Assembly (NCBI RefSeq): GCF_027891095.1
Contig: NZ_JAQIIO010000008.1
Coordinates: 1-64,000 of the forward strand
Length of the DNA: 64,000 nt
Direction: 5' to 3'
Origin: Aliiroseovarius salicola
GTDB lineage: Bacteria; Pseudomonadota; Alphaproteobacteria; Rhodobacterales; Rhodobacteraceae
Part shown: in pieces, positions 36,013 through 45,480 of the stretch
Layout: each line of letters opens with the position of its first letter
Numbering within the stretch: position 1 is the first letter of the stretch
Translations under genes and position numbers: made by a program
The notes under the pieces: generated by a model
What the model saw: the letters and a program-made list of their open reading frames with translations, nothing else
The model's database searches: none
Told to the model about the DNA's origin: nothing

Positions 36013-36396
36013 ATGGCCGATGTGAACAGAGGCAAACGCCCTCTTTCCCCGCACTTGCAGATCTACCGTCCGCAGCTGACCTCCATCACCTCCATCATGG
36101 CGCGCATCACTGGTGTGGCGCTTTTGGGTGGCGCCGTGTTGGTGGCCTGGTGGTTTTTCTCAGCCGCAATGGGACCGGACTATTATGATTTCGTGAACGG
36201 TCTGATGACCTCGTTCATCGGGGATCTGGTCATGTTCATGGCGCTCTGGGCGCTCTGCTATCACGCCCTGTCCGGCCTGCGCCACCTGATGTGGGACATC
36301 GGCATCGGCCTTGAGGTCGAAACCGCCGAGAAAATGGGCCTTGCCGTGATCGGTGGCTCGGTAGTGCTGGCGATCCTCGTCGCCCTGATCATTTAA
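36013..36396 (+). CDS. sdhC: Succinate dehydrogenase cytochrome b556 subunit
   Basis: A 127-residue membrane anchor with three hydrophobic helices. It has the family signature RPLSPHLQIYRPQLTSITSI variant (here LSPHLQIYRPQLTS) and the haem-ligand region YHALSGLRHLMWD. GAGGAGGC precedes the ATG. It anchors SdhAB, binds haem b with SdhD and helps form the ubiquinone site. It is the first gene of the sdh operon; sdhD follows after 10 bp. Confidence 0.94.
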   Translation: MADVNRGKRPLSPHLQIYRPQLTSITSIMARITGVALLGGAVLVAWWFFSAAMGPDYYDFVNGLMTSFIGDLVMFMALWALCYHALSGLRHLMWDIGIGLEVETAEKMGLAVIGGSVVLAILVALII

Positions 36397-36406
36397 GGAG
36401 CCTGAC

Positions 36407-36778
36407 ATGCAGTTTCTGACCGACCGCAAACGCGCCGTGGGCAAAGGATCGTCCGGCTCCGGCACTGAGCATTTCTGGGGGCAAGCCATTTCCGCCCTCG
36501 GCCTTCTGGCGTTGATGCCGCTTTTCGCACTGACCTTTGGGCATGCTCTGGGCATGAGCTATGACGAAGCAATTGCCTATTATCAACGCCCCTTCCCCGC
36601 CATCATCGCCGCGATGACCATCGTGACCGCCATGGTCCACTTCCGTCATGGCATTCAGGTCGTGATCGAGGATTACTCGCGCGGTGTGACCAAAAAAGTG
36701 CTGGTGGTGGTCTGTACCGCCATTTCCTACACCATCATCGCCACGGCCCTTTATGGCCTTGGCCGCATTGCCTTCTAA
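36407..36778 (+). CDS. sdhD: Succinate dehydrogenase hydrophobic anchor subunit
   Basis: A 123-residue anchor with three membrane helices, beginning with a conserved cytoplasmic GKGSSGSGTEHFWGQ motif, and a later HFRHGIQVVIEDY segment with the haem-ligand and quinone-site region. It pairs with SdhC to carry electrons from SdhB to ubiquinone. AAGGAGC lies upstream. Confidence 0.93.
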   Translation: MQFLTDRKRAVGKGSSGSGTEHFWGQAISALGLLALMPLFALTFGHALGMSYDEAIAYYQRPFPAIIAAMTIVTAMVHFRHGIQVVIEDYSRGVTKKVLVVVCTAISYTIIATALYGLGRIAF

Positions 36779-36793
36779 GATCGGAGCACCCCA

Positions 36794-38599
36794 ATGGCAG
36801 CTTACGAATACGAAACCCACGAATATGACGTGGTCGTGGTCGGTGCCGGTGGCGCTGGTCTGCGCGCGACGCTTGGCATGGCCGAACAGGGTCTGCGCAC
36901 AGCTTGTGTGACTAAAGTGTTCCCGACCCGCTCGCACACTGTGGCCGCACAGGGTGGCATCGCCGCGTCCCTGTCCAACATGGGCCCGGACAACTGGCAG
37001 TGGCACATGTATGACACGGTGAAAGGCTCGGACTGGCTGGGCGACACCGATGCGATGGAATATCTGGCCCGTGAAGCGCCCAAGGCGGTTTATGAGCTTG
37101 AGCACTACGGCGTGCCCTTCTCGCGTACCGAAGAAGGCAAAATCTATCAGCGCCCGTTTGGCGGCCACACCACCGAATTTGGTGAAGGCCCGCCCGTGCA
37201 ACGCACCTGTGCCGCAGCTGACCGAACTGGTCACGCGATCCTGCACACGCTTTATGGCCAATCGGTCAAGAACAATGCCGAGTTCTACATCGAGTATTTC
37301 GCCGTTGACCTGATCATGTCGGAAGATGGCGAGTGTCAGGGCGTGGTCTGTTGGAAGCTCGACGATGGCACCATGCATGTGTTCAACGCCAAGATGGTGG
37401 TTCTGGCCACCGGCGGTTATGGTCGCGCCTATTTCTCAGCCACGTCTGCCCATACCTGCACCGGTGACGGTGGCGGCATGGTGGCCCGCGCTGGCCTTGC
37501 GCTTCAGGACATGGAATTCGTGCAATTCCACCCAACCGGCATCTACGGCTCTGGCTGTCTGATCACCGAAGGCGCCCGTGGTGAAGGTGGCTATCTCGTG
37601 AACAGCGAAGGCGAACGGTTCATGGAGCGTTATGCGCCCCAGTACAAAGACCTCGCCCCACGCGACTATGTCTCGCGCTCGATGACCATGGAGATCCGTG
37701 AAGGCCGCGGTGTAGGTAAAGATGGCGATCACATCTTCCTGCATCTCGATCACTTGCCCGCCGAGGCTCTGGCCGAACGCCTGCCAGGCATTTCGGAAAG
37801 CGCCAAGATCTTTGCCGGTGTCGATGTGACCAAAGAGCCGATCCCGGTTCTGCCGACGGTTCACTACAATATGGGCGGCATTCCGACCAACTATTGGGGT
37901 GAAGTGCTGAACCCGACCAAAGACGACCCGACCGCCGTGGTTCCGGGCCTGATGGCCGTGGGTGAAGCGGGCTGTGCTTCTGTGCACGGTGCAAACCGTC
38001 TGGGGTCAAACTCGCTGATCGACCTTGTGGTCTTTGGCCGCGCCGCTGCAATCCGTGCAGGTAAAGTTGTCGATAAGGACAGCGCCAATCCGGTTCTGAA
38101 CCAGCCTTCCGTCGACAAGGCGTTTGACCGCCTCGACGGGCTGCGCCACGCCAAAGGCAATGTCTCGACCGCTGAATTGCGTCTTGAGATGCAGAAGACC
38201 ATGCAGGCCGACGCCGCCGTCTTCCGCACCGCCAAGACCATGAAGGAAGGCGTTGAGAAGATGACCGCAGTTGCGGCCAAGATGGACGATCTGGCTGTGA
38301 CCGACCGTTCGCTGGTCTGGAACTCGGACCTGATGGAAACGCTGGAACTGACCAACCTGATGCCAAACGCGCTGGCCACCATTCATGGGGCCGAAGCACG
38401 CGAGGAAAGCCGCGGCGCGCACGCGCATGAGGACTTCCCGACCCGCGATGACGACAAGTGGCGTGTCCACACTGTCAGCCGTGTCGAAGGCAATAAGGTT
38501 GATCTGAGCTACCGACCGGTCGTCACCGATCCGCTGACAAATGAAGACGAAGGCGGCATCGCACTGAAGAAAATCGCGCCCAAGGCGCGGACGTTCTAA
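36794..38599 (+). CDS. sdhA: Succinate dehydrogenase flavoprotein subunit
   Basis: A 601-residue subunit that oxidises succinate to fumarate. FAD motif [18 protein letters not shown] is followed by the histidyl-FAD region [16 protein letters not shown], substrate-binding [20 protein letters not shown], the catalytic arginine region in [14 protein letters not shown] and the C-terminal [15 protein letters not shown]. The length is normal and no damage is visible. The usual partner sdhB does not follow directly: a 1.6-kb foreign-looking gene lies between. Confidence 0.97.
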   Translation: MAAYEYETHEYDVVVVGAGGAGLRATLGMAEQGLRTACVTKVFPTRSHTVAAQGGIAASLSNMGPDNWQWHMYDTVKGSDWLGDTDAMEYLAREAPKAVYELEHYGVPFSRTEEGKIYQRPFGGHTTEFGEGPPVQRTCAAADRTGHAILHTLYGQSVKNNAEFYIEYFAVDLIMSEDGECQGVVCWKLDDGTMHVFNAKMVVLATGGYGRAYFSATSAHTCTGDGGGMVARAGLALQDMEFVQFHPTGIYGSGCLITEGARGEGGYLVNSEGERFMERYAPQYKDLAPRDYVSRSMTMEIREGRGVGKDGDHIFLHLDHLPAEALAERLPGISESAKIFAGVDVTKEPIPVLPTVHYNMGGIPTNYWGEVLNPTKDDPTAVVPGLMAVGEAGCASVHGANRLGSNSLIDLVVFGRAAAIRAGKVVDKDSANPVLNQPSVDKAFDRLDGLRHAKGNVSTAELRLEMQKTMQADAAVFRTAKTMKEGVEKMTAVAAKMDDLAVTDRSLVWNSDLMETLELTNLMPNALATIHGAEAREESRGAHAHEDFPTRDDDKWRVHTVSRVEGNKVDLSYRPVVTDPLTNEDEGGIALKKIAPKARTF

Positions 38600-38623
38600 G
38601 GCGGATTGAGAGGCCCAAAGCCG

Positions 38624-40234
38624 ATGGCGATTTTTCGCAGTTCTGACAAGATTATATTCTTCGCCCATGTGCCGCGTTGTGCTGGCACATCGGTCGAAGC
38701 CCATGTCAGAAAGCGCTTTGGGCCACCAGCCTTTCTCGACACGAGATACCGTCGCAACAAGGCGAAATGGACCGTCACTTCGCCAAACCATGTGCACCTC
38801 GACGCGTTGAAGCAGCTGTTCCCCAGCGGTTTCTTTGATCATGTATTTGCCGTGGTTCGCCACCCGGAAGACCGACTTCGCAGTGCTTTTCTGTTTCAGC
38901 GTGATGTCGAAAAGACCATTGATTCGGAAACTGATTTTGATCGGTTTCTAGATCGCTTGCAGCGCCCAAGGTTTAGAAATCGCCCCAAATTCGATAATCA
39001 TTTCCGACCTCAATCTGAACTTGTACCAGAAGATGCAAAAACCTTTGCCTTCGAAGACGGGATCGAAACGGTTTTGAAGCATATCGACAACTTGGCCGGT
39101 GTTGAAGCTCTGCATATGGATATCCCGCACAGACTGCCAACAAATACAAAGTTGGCTGCACTCACCGACGCACAAATCGCAAAAATCCATCAAATTTACG
39201 CGGTCGATTATCAACGCTTTGGCTATGTTCCAGGCGGTGGCCGCGTGCCAGCTTCCCAAGATGAAGCCAAAAATACTATCGGTGAAACCATCAACCTTGC
39301 CATCAAAACCTCAGTCGGTCTGGTTCGAAATCGCGAGAAATGGGGCGATTGGCACTATGCAAAAAGCCTTGCCGATGCATTAACCCCTTTGGGATACAAT
39401 GTCCGAATTGACTGCAAACCCCAATGGCAACGCGCGCCTGAGTTTGCGGATGTCGATCTGGTTCTGCGCGGTAGCGGCATTTACAAGGCAGATGCCAACA
39501 AAGCACACATGATATGGGTGCTTTACCCTGGGCGCAAACCCTCAGCTGAAAAAGCTCTGCTTGAAGAAATGGATCACGCCGATCATGTTGCGGTATCTTC
39601 GCCAGCTATACACAGGCAATTGACGAAAAACTCAGACTTATCTCCAAAAGTCAGTCTTATGCTACAGGCATTTGATGAGAAATCGATGTGGCCATCTGAT
39701 GGGGACCGGCATGGAGTCGTCTTTGTTGGCAACAATCATCAAAAGCGGCTTGGGCATCCATTAAGACCTATTGTCAAAATGGCCTTGGACGCGGAGTGTT
39801 CTCCGTGCATCTACGGACCCGGCTATGAAAATACGAATGCCGCCCCCTTCGTGAAAAGCGATTTCGTCGCGAATACCGAATTGGGCAATCTGTATCGCTC
39901 GGCTCAAGCCGTTCTATGCGACCATATCCCTGTCATGAGGGATGACGGATATCTGTCAAACCGCATATTCGACGCGTTGGCCTGTGGGGCTCCTGTCATC
40001 TGTGACGATGTCACAGACTTACCCGACGAGTTCCGCAACCACGTATTCCCCTGCAAATCCATTGAAGATTTCGGGGCAGCACTCACACAAATCGAAAATG
40101 AAACCGACGATGACCGCAAATCCCGTCAGGACTTTGCGAGAACCGAAATGATGAAACACACTTTCAGCGCCCGAGCAAAGCAGATCGATGAGACGATCCG
40201 CTCCGTTCTGCAACGCGCCAAAAAATCCGCTTAA
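38624..40234 (+). CDS. Fused sulfotransferase/glycosyltransferase inserted between sdhA and sdhB
   Basis: This 536-residue protein has two enzyme-like halves. Residues 1 to about 205 form a sulfotransferase domain with the 5'-PAPS loop HVPRCAGTS near residue 15 and the 3'-phosphate motif RHPEDRLRSAFLFQ. From about 230 the sequence has a CgeB-like glycosyltransferase pattern (WGDWHYAKSLADALTPLGYN; VFVGNNHQKRL; DDGYLSNRIFDALACGAPVI with a nucleotide-sugar Glu/Asp region). It could sulfate and glycosylate a surface polymer. It starts 24 bp after sdhA, and its TAA overlaps the AAGGAGG of sdhB, so it is translationally embedded in the operon. It looks more AT-rich than sdhA and sdhB, suggesting acquisition. 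Confidence 0.75.
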   Translation: MAIFRSSDKIIFFAHVPRCAGTSVEAHVRKRFGPPAFLDTRYRRNKAKWTVTSPNHVHLDALKQLFPSGFFDHVFAVVRHPEDRLRSAFLFQRDVEKTIDSETDFDRFLDRLQRPRFRNRPKFDNHFRPQSELVPEDAKTFAFEDGIETVLKHIDNLAGVEALHMDIPHRLPTNTKLAALTDAQIAKIHQIYAVDYQRFGYVPGGGRVPASQDEAKNTIGETINLAIKTSVGLVRNREKWGDWHYAKSLADALTPLGYNVRIDCKPQWQRAPEFADVDLVLRGSGIYKADANKAHMIWVLYPGRKPSAEKALLEEMDHADHVAVSSPAIHRQLTKNSDLSPKVSLMLQAFDEKSMWPSDGDRHGVVFVGNNHQKRLGHPLRPIVKMALDAECSPCIYGPGYENTNAAPFVKSDFVANTELGNLYRSAQAVLCDHIPVMRDDGYLSNRIFDALACGAPVICDDVTDLPDEFRNHVFPCKSIEDFGAALTQIENETDDDRKSRQDFARTEMMKHTFSARAKQIDETIRSVLQRAKKSA

Positions 40235-40246
40235 GGAGGACGCCAG

Positions 40247-41026
40247 ATGGTACAATTCAAGCTCCCCAAGAACTCGACCGTTCGCGTCGGCAAGACCTGG
40301 CCCAAGCCGGAAGGTGCCAGCAACGTCCGTAAGTTCCAGATTTATCGCTGGAACCCGGATGATGGCGAAAACCCGCGGGTGGACAGCTATTTCGTCAATA
40401 TGGACGAATGCGGCCCGATGATTCTGGACGCTCTGATCAAGATCAAGAACGAGATTGATCCCACCCTGACCTTCCGCCGTTCGTGTCGTGAGGGGATCTG
40501 TGGATCCTGCGCGATGAACATCGACGGGATCAACACGCTGGCCTGTATTTACGGGATGGATGAGATCAAAGGTGACGTGAAGATCTATCCGCTGCCGCAT
40601 ATGCCGGTGGTGAAAGACCTGATCCCGGATCTGACCCATTTCTACGCCCAGCACGCGTCGATCATGCCGTGGCTTGAGACCAAGACCAACCGCCCGGCAA
40701 AAGAGTGGAAGCAGTCGATTGAAGACCGCAAGAAACTTGATGGTCTCTATGAATGCGTGATGTGCGCCAGCTGCTCGACCTCTTGCCCGAGCTACTGGTG
40801 GAATGGCGATCGCTACCTCGGCCCGGCCGCGCTGCTGCACGCCTATCGCTGGCTGATCGACAGCCGCGACGAGGCCACTGGCGAGCGTCTGGACAATCTG
40901 GAAGATCCGTTCAAGCTGTATCGCTGCCACACCATCATGAACTGTGCCAAGACCTGCCCGAAGGGGTTGAACCCGGCCAAGGCCATTGCCTCGATCAAGA
41001 AAATGATGGTGGAACGTCACCTGTAA
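40247..41026 (+). CDS. sdhB: Succinate dehydrogenase iron-sulfur subunit
   Basis: A 259-residue subunit carrying three iron-sulfur clusters: [2Fe-2S] at [21 protein letters not shown], and [4Fe-4S] and [3Fe-4S] ligands in [16 protein letters not shown] and [20 protein letters not shown]. It passes electrons from SdhA to the quinone site. Its ribosome site overlaps the stop of the inserted glycosyltransferase gene. It is the last gene of the operon and is followed by a strong terminator. Confidence 0.97.
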   Translation: MVQFKLPKNSTVRVGKTWPKPEGASNVRKFQIYRWNPDDGENPRVDSYFVNMDECGPMILDALIKIKNEIDPTLTFRRSCREGICGSCAMNIDGINTLACIYGMDEIKGDVKIYPLPHMPVVKDLIPDLTHFYAQHASIMPWLETKTNRPAKEWKQSIEDRKKLDGLYECVMCASCSTSCPSYWWNGDRYLGPAALLHAYRWLIDSRDEATGERLDNLEDPFKLYRCHTIMNCAKTCPKGLNPAKAIASIKKMMVERHL

Positions 41027-41049
41027 TCAGGGACAACACCAAGACACAA

Positions 41050-41076
41050 AAAGGCCGCCTTCGGGTGGCCTTTTTT
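41050..41076 (+). terminator. Terminator after sdhB
   Basis: Stem AAGGCCGCC with GGTGGCCTT around TTCG, then TTTTTTC. Ends the sdh operon. Confidence 0.92.
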
Positions 41077-41175
41077 CTTGTGATGGCTGAAAGTTCGGGA
41101 GAAGATGGGCGCGTCGCAGGACGCTTACGGTCATTGGGTTTGCAGATTATGTCAATCTGAGCACGCCGGATCAGG

Positions 41176-41700
41176 ATGGGCATGAAATGTCGCTTGCGAT
41201 CCTCGATTTTCTGGAAAAAGAAAGAAACCGGGTGCATCGAGAAAGCCTTTATACCTTGGTGGAAGAGGAAAAAAAGCTGGCGAAAAACCTGGCGCGTCCA
41301 AATCAACTGGTGGGGAGAACTTCGGATTTGTGTGCCAGAAAAGATGTACCCTGATCGGCTTGTACTTAGAAAAGGTTCAGAGCTTCTGGATTACGACACC
41401 AGCGACGCGGGGCGGGTCGTAAGTCAGGCATTCCGTGATCTGGTCGAAGACTATGATGGCACGCCGTAGGCCACCCATTATTTCATGTGCATTCTGCGGC
41501 CCATCAATGCGATCCGTACCGAAGGCAGTGATTTGCGGCTGGTGGGATTGAACAGTTCTCGCGGTGATCTGGCATCACTTCAAGTCAGCTCCAACTCAAA
41601 GTTTACAGTGCATGCGGATCGGAACAAAGGGTTCGGAGCCTGGAGAGAAAAGAGATCAAGGCAACACTCCTTTTTTCGAAAGCCTTGTGAAAGCGATTGC
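41176..41700 (+). pseudogene. Decayed gene, possibly Imm11/DUF1629-like
   Basis: A single frame reads protein-like across an internal stop (TAG at 41467): EKMYPDRLVLRKGSELLDYD, then TSDAGRVVSQAFRDLVEDYD, then after the stop THYFMCILRPINAIRTEGSD and LRLVGLNSSRGDLASLQVSS. The arrangement is vaguely like immunity-type Imm11 proteins, but I cannot confirm it. No credible start with a ribosome site is visible. It follows the sdhB terminator, in a stretch with other broken coding sequence. Confidence 0.35.
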
Positions 41701-41710
41701 AGGCGGCGGA

Positions 41711-42142
41711 TTAACCGGATATTTCACCACACTGCTTGCAAAGAAACTCGGCCTCAAGGACGGGCAGCGGGCGGCGTAGATTACCCGCTCCAAGGCACGG
41801 GACCACCTGACCACCAGTCGCGCCTTCATCGCGGTGGAGGACATCACTCCCGACACCCTCACTGGCGCCTATGACATGGTCCATATGTTCACCGATGACC
41901 GCACCACGTTTGAAACCGCATTGCCCCATTTGATCGCCGCCCTCGATAAAGATGGCATGATCTGGATCTCATGGCCCCAAAAGGCGTCTAAAGTCCCCAC
42001 CGATATAACCGAAGACGTGATCCGCGATGCGGCTCTCAAAACCACACTTGTTGATGTCAAAGTCTGCGCCGTGGATGATATCTGGTCCGGCCTCAAACTC
42101 GTCATCCGCAAGGAACACCGCGCCGCCCACCGCGTGCCCTGA
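41711..42142 (+). pseudogene. DUF3052-like gene with in-frame stop
   Basis: The frame begins LTGYFTTLLAKKLGLKDGQR, like the start of DUF3052 proteins, but the expected ATG is a TTA and a TAG interrupts it at 41777. It resumes in the same frame with TTSRAFIAVEDITPDTLTGA, YDMVHMFTDDRTTFETALPH and a C-terminus DDIWSGLKLVIRKEHR. The downstream part alone has an ATG at 41834 and could still make a shortened protein of 102 residues. The loss of both start and reading continuity favours a pseudogene. Confidence 0.6.
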
Positions 42143-42144
42143 GC

Positions 42145-42208
42145 CTTTTTTCTTGCCCAAAATACCTCCGCCGGAGGCAAGGCTCACGCAGTGAGCCCCC
42201 CCCAAACC
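42145..42208. repeat. Dispersed intergenic repeat, copy 2
   Basis: The head CTTTTTTCTTGCC with AAATACCTC matches the copy at 20707, followed by two short hairpins (CTCCG/CGGAG and GCTCAC/GTGAGC). It lies just after the DUF3052 remnant and convergent to the ABC permease gene. Confidence 0.55.
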
Positions 42209-42253
42209 TATCGACCGAAGGGAGAAAAGGCGCGGGAATGTGCCCCGCGGCAT

Positions 42254-44779
42254 TCAATCTCGCGCTCTAAGCACCCGCGCAGGGCGCACTGACAATGGGC
42301 GCCACGCGTAGAACAGCCCCGCGAGGATCGTGGCGATGATCCCCCCTGTGACAATGGCAGCGGCCGAGACAGGTTCAAAAGCAAAATCGTTTTCCATGAT
42401 GTAATGGGTCACCGCCCAGCCGGCGATACCACCAGCGATCACGGCCACAACCCCTGCGGCGGCTCCGAGAACGGCGGATCTCAGGGCGAAATTCAGCAAG
42501 ATTTCCGCGCGTGTTGCACCAAGTGTCTTGAGAACAGCTGCCTCATAGGTCCGCGCCCGTTCGCCCGCCGCCGCAGCTCCGATCAGAACCACAAATCCGG
42601 TGATCAACGTGGCAAGCGCCCCATAGGTCACTGCAGCCGCCACCTGTCCCATGATTTCCGTCACCCGCGATATCGCATCCCGGACCGAAATAAGCGTAAT
42701 ATTGGGATAGGTTTTCCCAATGTCACGTAATATTGCCGCCTCTGCCGCGTGATCTGCATAGATCGTCGCAAGCCAGGTGTGAGGCGCACCAGCAAGTGCT
42801 GCCGGGTTCATGGTCAACACAAATCCCATGCCCGCCTGAGAAAAATCCACCTCACGCAGGCTGGTGATCTCGCCCGTAATATCCCGGCCGAGAATATTCA
42901 TCGTGACCATATCTCCGATCCCGATCCCCATTTCCTCGGCCTCTTCTGCGGCAAAGGATATTTGCGGCGGCCCCTGATACTCTTCGGGCCACCATTCACC
43001 TGCAACCACATGGGTGCGCGTTGGTCGGTCTGAATAGGTCAAGGCCCGATCACCCTGCACAACCCAGTGATTGCCCGCAACCTCGCGCGCTGGCCGATCA
43101 TTGATGCGGGTCATCACGCCGCGCAACATCGGTGCCGTATCGACACGCGACACCCCGTCGTCCCCGTCAAGCCTCGCCAACACACCCTCGATCTGATCCG
43201 GTTGAATGTCGACAACAAAAAAGCTTGGAGCCACTTCAGGCAATTCACGAGAAATCGCACCCCGCAGGTTGTTGTCGATCTGTCCCACAGCGGCAAGCAC
43301 GGACAGGCCAAGCCCCAAAGACAGAACCACAGCGCCTGCCTCGCCCCCCGGCCCGCCAACGGCAGTCAACGCCATACGCAGGATTGGTCGCCCCTGTAGT
43401 CCACGCCGATGGCCGACCCATCGGGACAAACGCCGAACCCCGGATCCAGTCAGAAGCAGAGCGACAAAAGCCCCGGCAAGGCCAATGAATGTCCAAACCG
43501 CAAGCTCTGTCATTCCAGACAACCATGTCGCCGTACCAACCAAAATCATCAGAACCAAGACTGTAAGACCAATAAACACGGGTCTTGGCCGACGACCCTC
43601 TCCTAGTGCCGCATCGCGGAAAAGTGCGGCCGGTTGCACATCTTCGGTTTGTGCAAGCGGCCAGAGGGTGAATAAGAGCGAGGCCAATCCGCCGTAAAGC
43701 GCAGCCTCCGCCAGCGGACCGGGATAGATCGAGATTGCCGCATCTATCGGAAGGACACTTGCAATCAGTGGGGCAAGGGTCAGGGGAACCAAAGTTCCAA
43801 GAGTGATCCCTGCCGCCAGTCCAATAAACGTCAAAACCGCAACTTGTAGGAAATATGTAAGAAAGATGAGCTTTCTGGTAGCTCCAAGCGATCTTAAGAT
43901 CGCAATTGTCTCGGTCTTACCATCCAGATAAGCCCGCACCGCCGCTGAAATACCGACCCCGCCAACCGCAAGTCCGGCCAATCCAACCAGCACAAGGAAC
44001 GCAGACAGGCGTTCAATAAAGCGGCTGATGCCAGGGGCTCCATTGCGGGCGTCCTGCCAGCGTGCACCCTTTTCTTCAAGGACGCGCATCACCCGCTGTT
44101 TTTCTGCCCCAAGGTCCGTCCCATCCGATAGCCGCAGACGATATTCGCTGTCAAACAATGTGCCTTGCGACAATAGCCCCGTACCTTCCAGATCGTGTCG
44201 CGAAACCAAGGTTCGTGGACCGAGCCCAAAGCCCCCGGTGGCGTTGTCCGGTTCATTGACCAGCTCTGCCATCAGCACAAAGGCTGTTCCCCCGAGCTGG
44301 AACTCGTCGCCAATGGCCAGTCCCAGACGATCAATCAGAAGATCATCCATGACAGCTCCTGCGAGGTCATCCGTCCCGACGAAAGCCGCATCCAATGGGA
44401 TAGGTGGGTCCAGCACGACTGACCCATAGAGCGGATATTGCCCATCCACCGCTTTAACCTGTGTGAGACCTCTCTCTTCCCCGACCACAGCCATTGACCG
44501 GAAGTCGGCGATGACCGACATGGCCTGGGCACTTTCAGCCAGAACAGCCTCTTCGTCGGCATCTCCAAAACGATAGGTGAAGGTCACAGAGGCATCACCA
44601 CCCAGCAAGACCGCGCCCTGTGACGCAAGCCCTTGTTGCAGGCTTTCACGCACAGAGCCGATGGCCGCAATTGCTGCCACCCCAAGTGTCAGGCAAGCAA
44701 GGAAAATCCGAAAGCCGCGTAGCCCGCCGCGCATGTCGCGCCGCGCAATCCTCAGGGCCTGTCGTAAGGTGCCGCTCAT
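42254..44779 (-). CDS. FtsX-like ABC transporter permease (YbbP type)
   Basis: An 841-residue permease with an N-terminal membrane helix (FRIFLACLTLGVAAIAAIGS), a large periplasmic region and two FtsX domains, each with three to four membrane helices, plus a central four-helix block. It resembles YbbP/LolCE-class exporters, which work on lipid-linked or envelope substrates. The gene overlaps the ATPase gene upstream by 4 bp (ATGA), so the two are co-translated. In enterics this pair is linked to tesA, as here. Confidence 0.85.
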   Translation of the reverse strand: MSGTLRQALRIARRDMRGGLRGFRIFLACLTLGVAAIAAIGSVRESLQQGLASQGAVLLGGDASVTFTYRFGDADEEAVLAESAQAMSVIADFRSMAVVGEERGLTQVKAVDGQYPLYGSVVLDPPIPLDAAFVGTDDLAGAVMDDLLIDRLGLAIGDEFQLGGTAFVLMAELVNEPDNATGGFGLGPRTLVSRHDLEGTGLLSQGTLFDSEYRLRLSDGTDLGAEKQRVMRVLEEKGARWQDARNGAPGISRFIERLSAFLVLVGLAGLAVGGVGISAAVRAYLDGKTETIAILRSLGATRKLIFLTYFLQVAVLTFIGLAAGITLGTLVPLTLAPLIASVLPIDAAISIYPGPLAEAALYGGLASLLFTLWPLAQTEDVQPAALFRDAALGEGRRPRPVFIGLTVLVLMILVGTATWLSGMTELAVWTFIGLAGAFVALLLTGSGVRRLSRWVGHRRGLQGRPILRMALTAVGGPGGEAGAVVLSLGLGLSVLAAVGQIDNNLRGAISRELPEVAPSFFVVDIQPDQIEGVLARLDGDDGVSRVDTAPMLRGVMTRINDRPAREVAGNHWVVQGDRALTYSDRPTRTHVVAGEWWPEEYQGPPQISFAAEEAEEMGIGIGDMVTMNILGRDITGEITSLREVDFSQAGMGFVLTMNPAALAGAPHTWLATIYADHAAEAAILRDIGKTYPNITLISVRDAISRVTEIMGQVAAAVTYGALATLITGFVVLIGAAAAGERARTYEAAVLKTLGATRAEILLNFALRSAVLGAAAGVVAVIAGGIAGWAVTHYIMENDFAFEPVSAAAIVTGGIIATILAGLFYAWRPLSVRPARVLRARD

Positions 44780-45456
44780 GCCAGAACCCCGTCCTGGATT
44801 TGCAACACGCGGTCACAGCGGGCGGCAAGATCGGGTGCATGTGTGACCATGATCAACGTCGCCCCATGGCGGTCACGCAATCCAAAAAGGAGGTTCATGA
44901 TCGCCTCGCCAGTGGCCACATCAAGATTGCCAGTGGGTTCATCCGCCAAAAGGATCTCGGGGCGCGGCGCGGCGGCGCGTGCAAGTGCTACACGTTGCTG
45001 CTCCCCCCCTGACATCTGACTGGGGTAATGATGCATTCGGAGCCCCAATCCAACCGCCTCCAATTCCTCTTCGGCACGCCCGAACGCATCCGCCATTCCA
45101 GCCAGTTCCAGAGGTGTCGCGACATTCTCCAATGCAGTCATGGTCGGAATGAGGTGGAAAGATTGAAACACAACCCCCATATGGTCCCTGCGGAAACGGG
45201 CCAATTGGTCCTCGCCCATCCGCCCTAGATCCTGACCCAGTGCGAAAACCGTGCCTCCTGTGGCCCGTTCCAATCCGCCCAGCAACATAAGGAGAGAGCT
45301 TTTGCCAGACCCCGACGGACCCGTCAGCCCAAGTGTCTCGCCCCTCTTGACGGTCAGATCAATGCCCTTGAGGATGTTGATCCGGCCCGCCTTGTTGCCC
45401 AAAGTCAACTGGGCATTGGTCAGGGATAGAACGTCACTCTGTGGATTATCGAACAT
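44776..45456 (-). CDS. ABC transporter ATP-binding protein (YbbA/LolD type)
   Basis: This ATPase of 226 residues has Walker A GPSGSGKSSL, Q-loop GVVFQSFHLIPTMTALENV, signature MSGGEQQRVALARA, Walker B ILLADEPTGNLD and the switch His in MVTHAPDLAARCD. The SFHLIPTMTALENV stretch places it in the LolD/MacB/YbbA clade. The ATG at 45456 is preferred over longer starts. It is 24 bp from the divergent esterase start, so the two genes share a very short promoter region. Confidence 0.88.
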   Translation of the reverse strand: MFDNPQSDVLSLTNAQLTLGNKAGRINILKGIDLTVKRGETLGLTGPSGSGKSSLLMLLGGLERATGGTVFALGQDLGRMGEDQLARFRRDHMGVVFQSFHLIPTMTALENVATPLELAGMADAFGRAEEELEAVGLGLRMHHYPSQMSGGEQQRVALARAAAPRPEILLADEPTGNLDVATGEAIMNLLFGLRDRHGATLIMVTHAPDLAARCDRVLQIQDGVLA

Positions 45457-45480
45457 AAGGCACCTACTGGGAGAAGTATA

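Noticed and set aside
36389..37378. Minus-strand open frame opposite sdhD and sdhA
   Set aside because: Antisense to two highly conserved genes; no independent support.
40019..41020. Minus-strand open frame of 333 codons opposite sdhB
   Set aside because: It is antisense to the iron-sulfur subunit with all cluster motifs intact on the plus strand.
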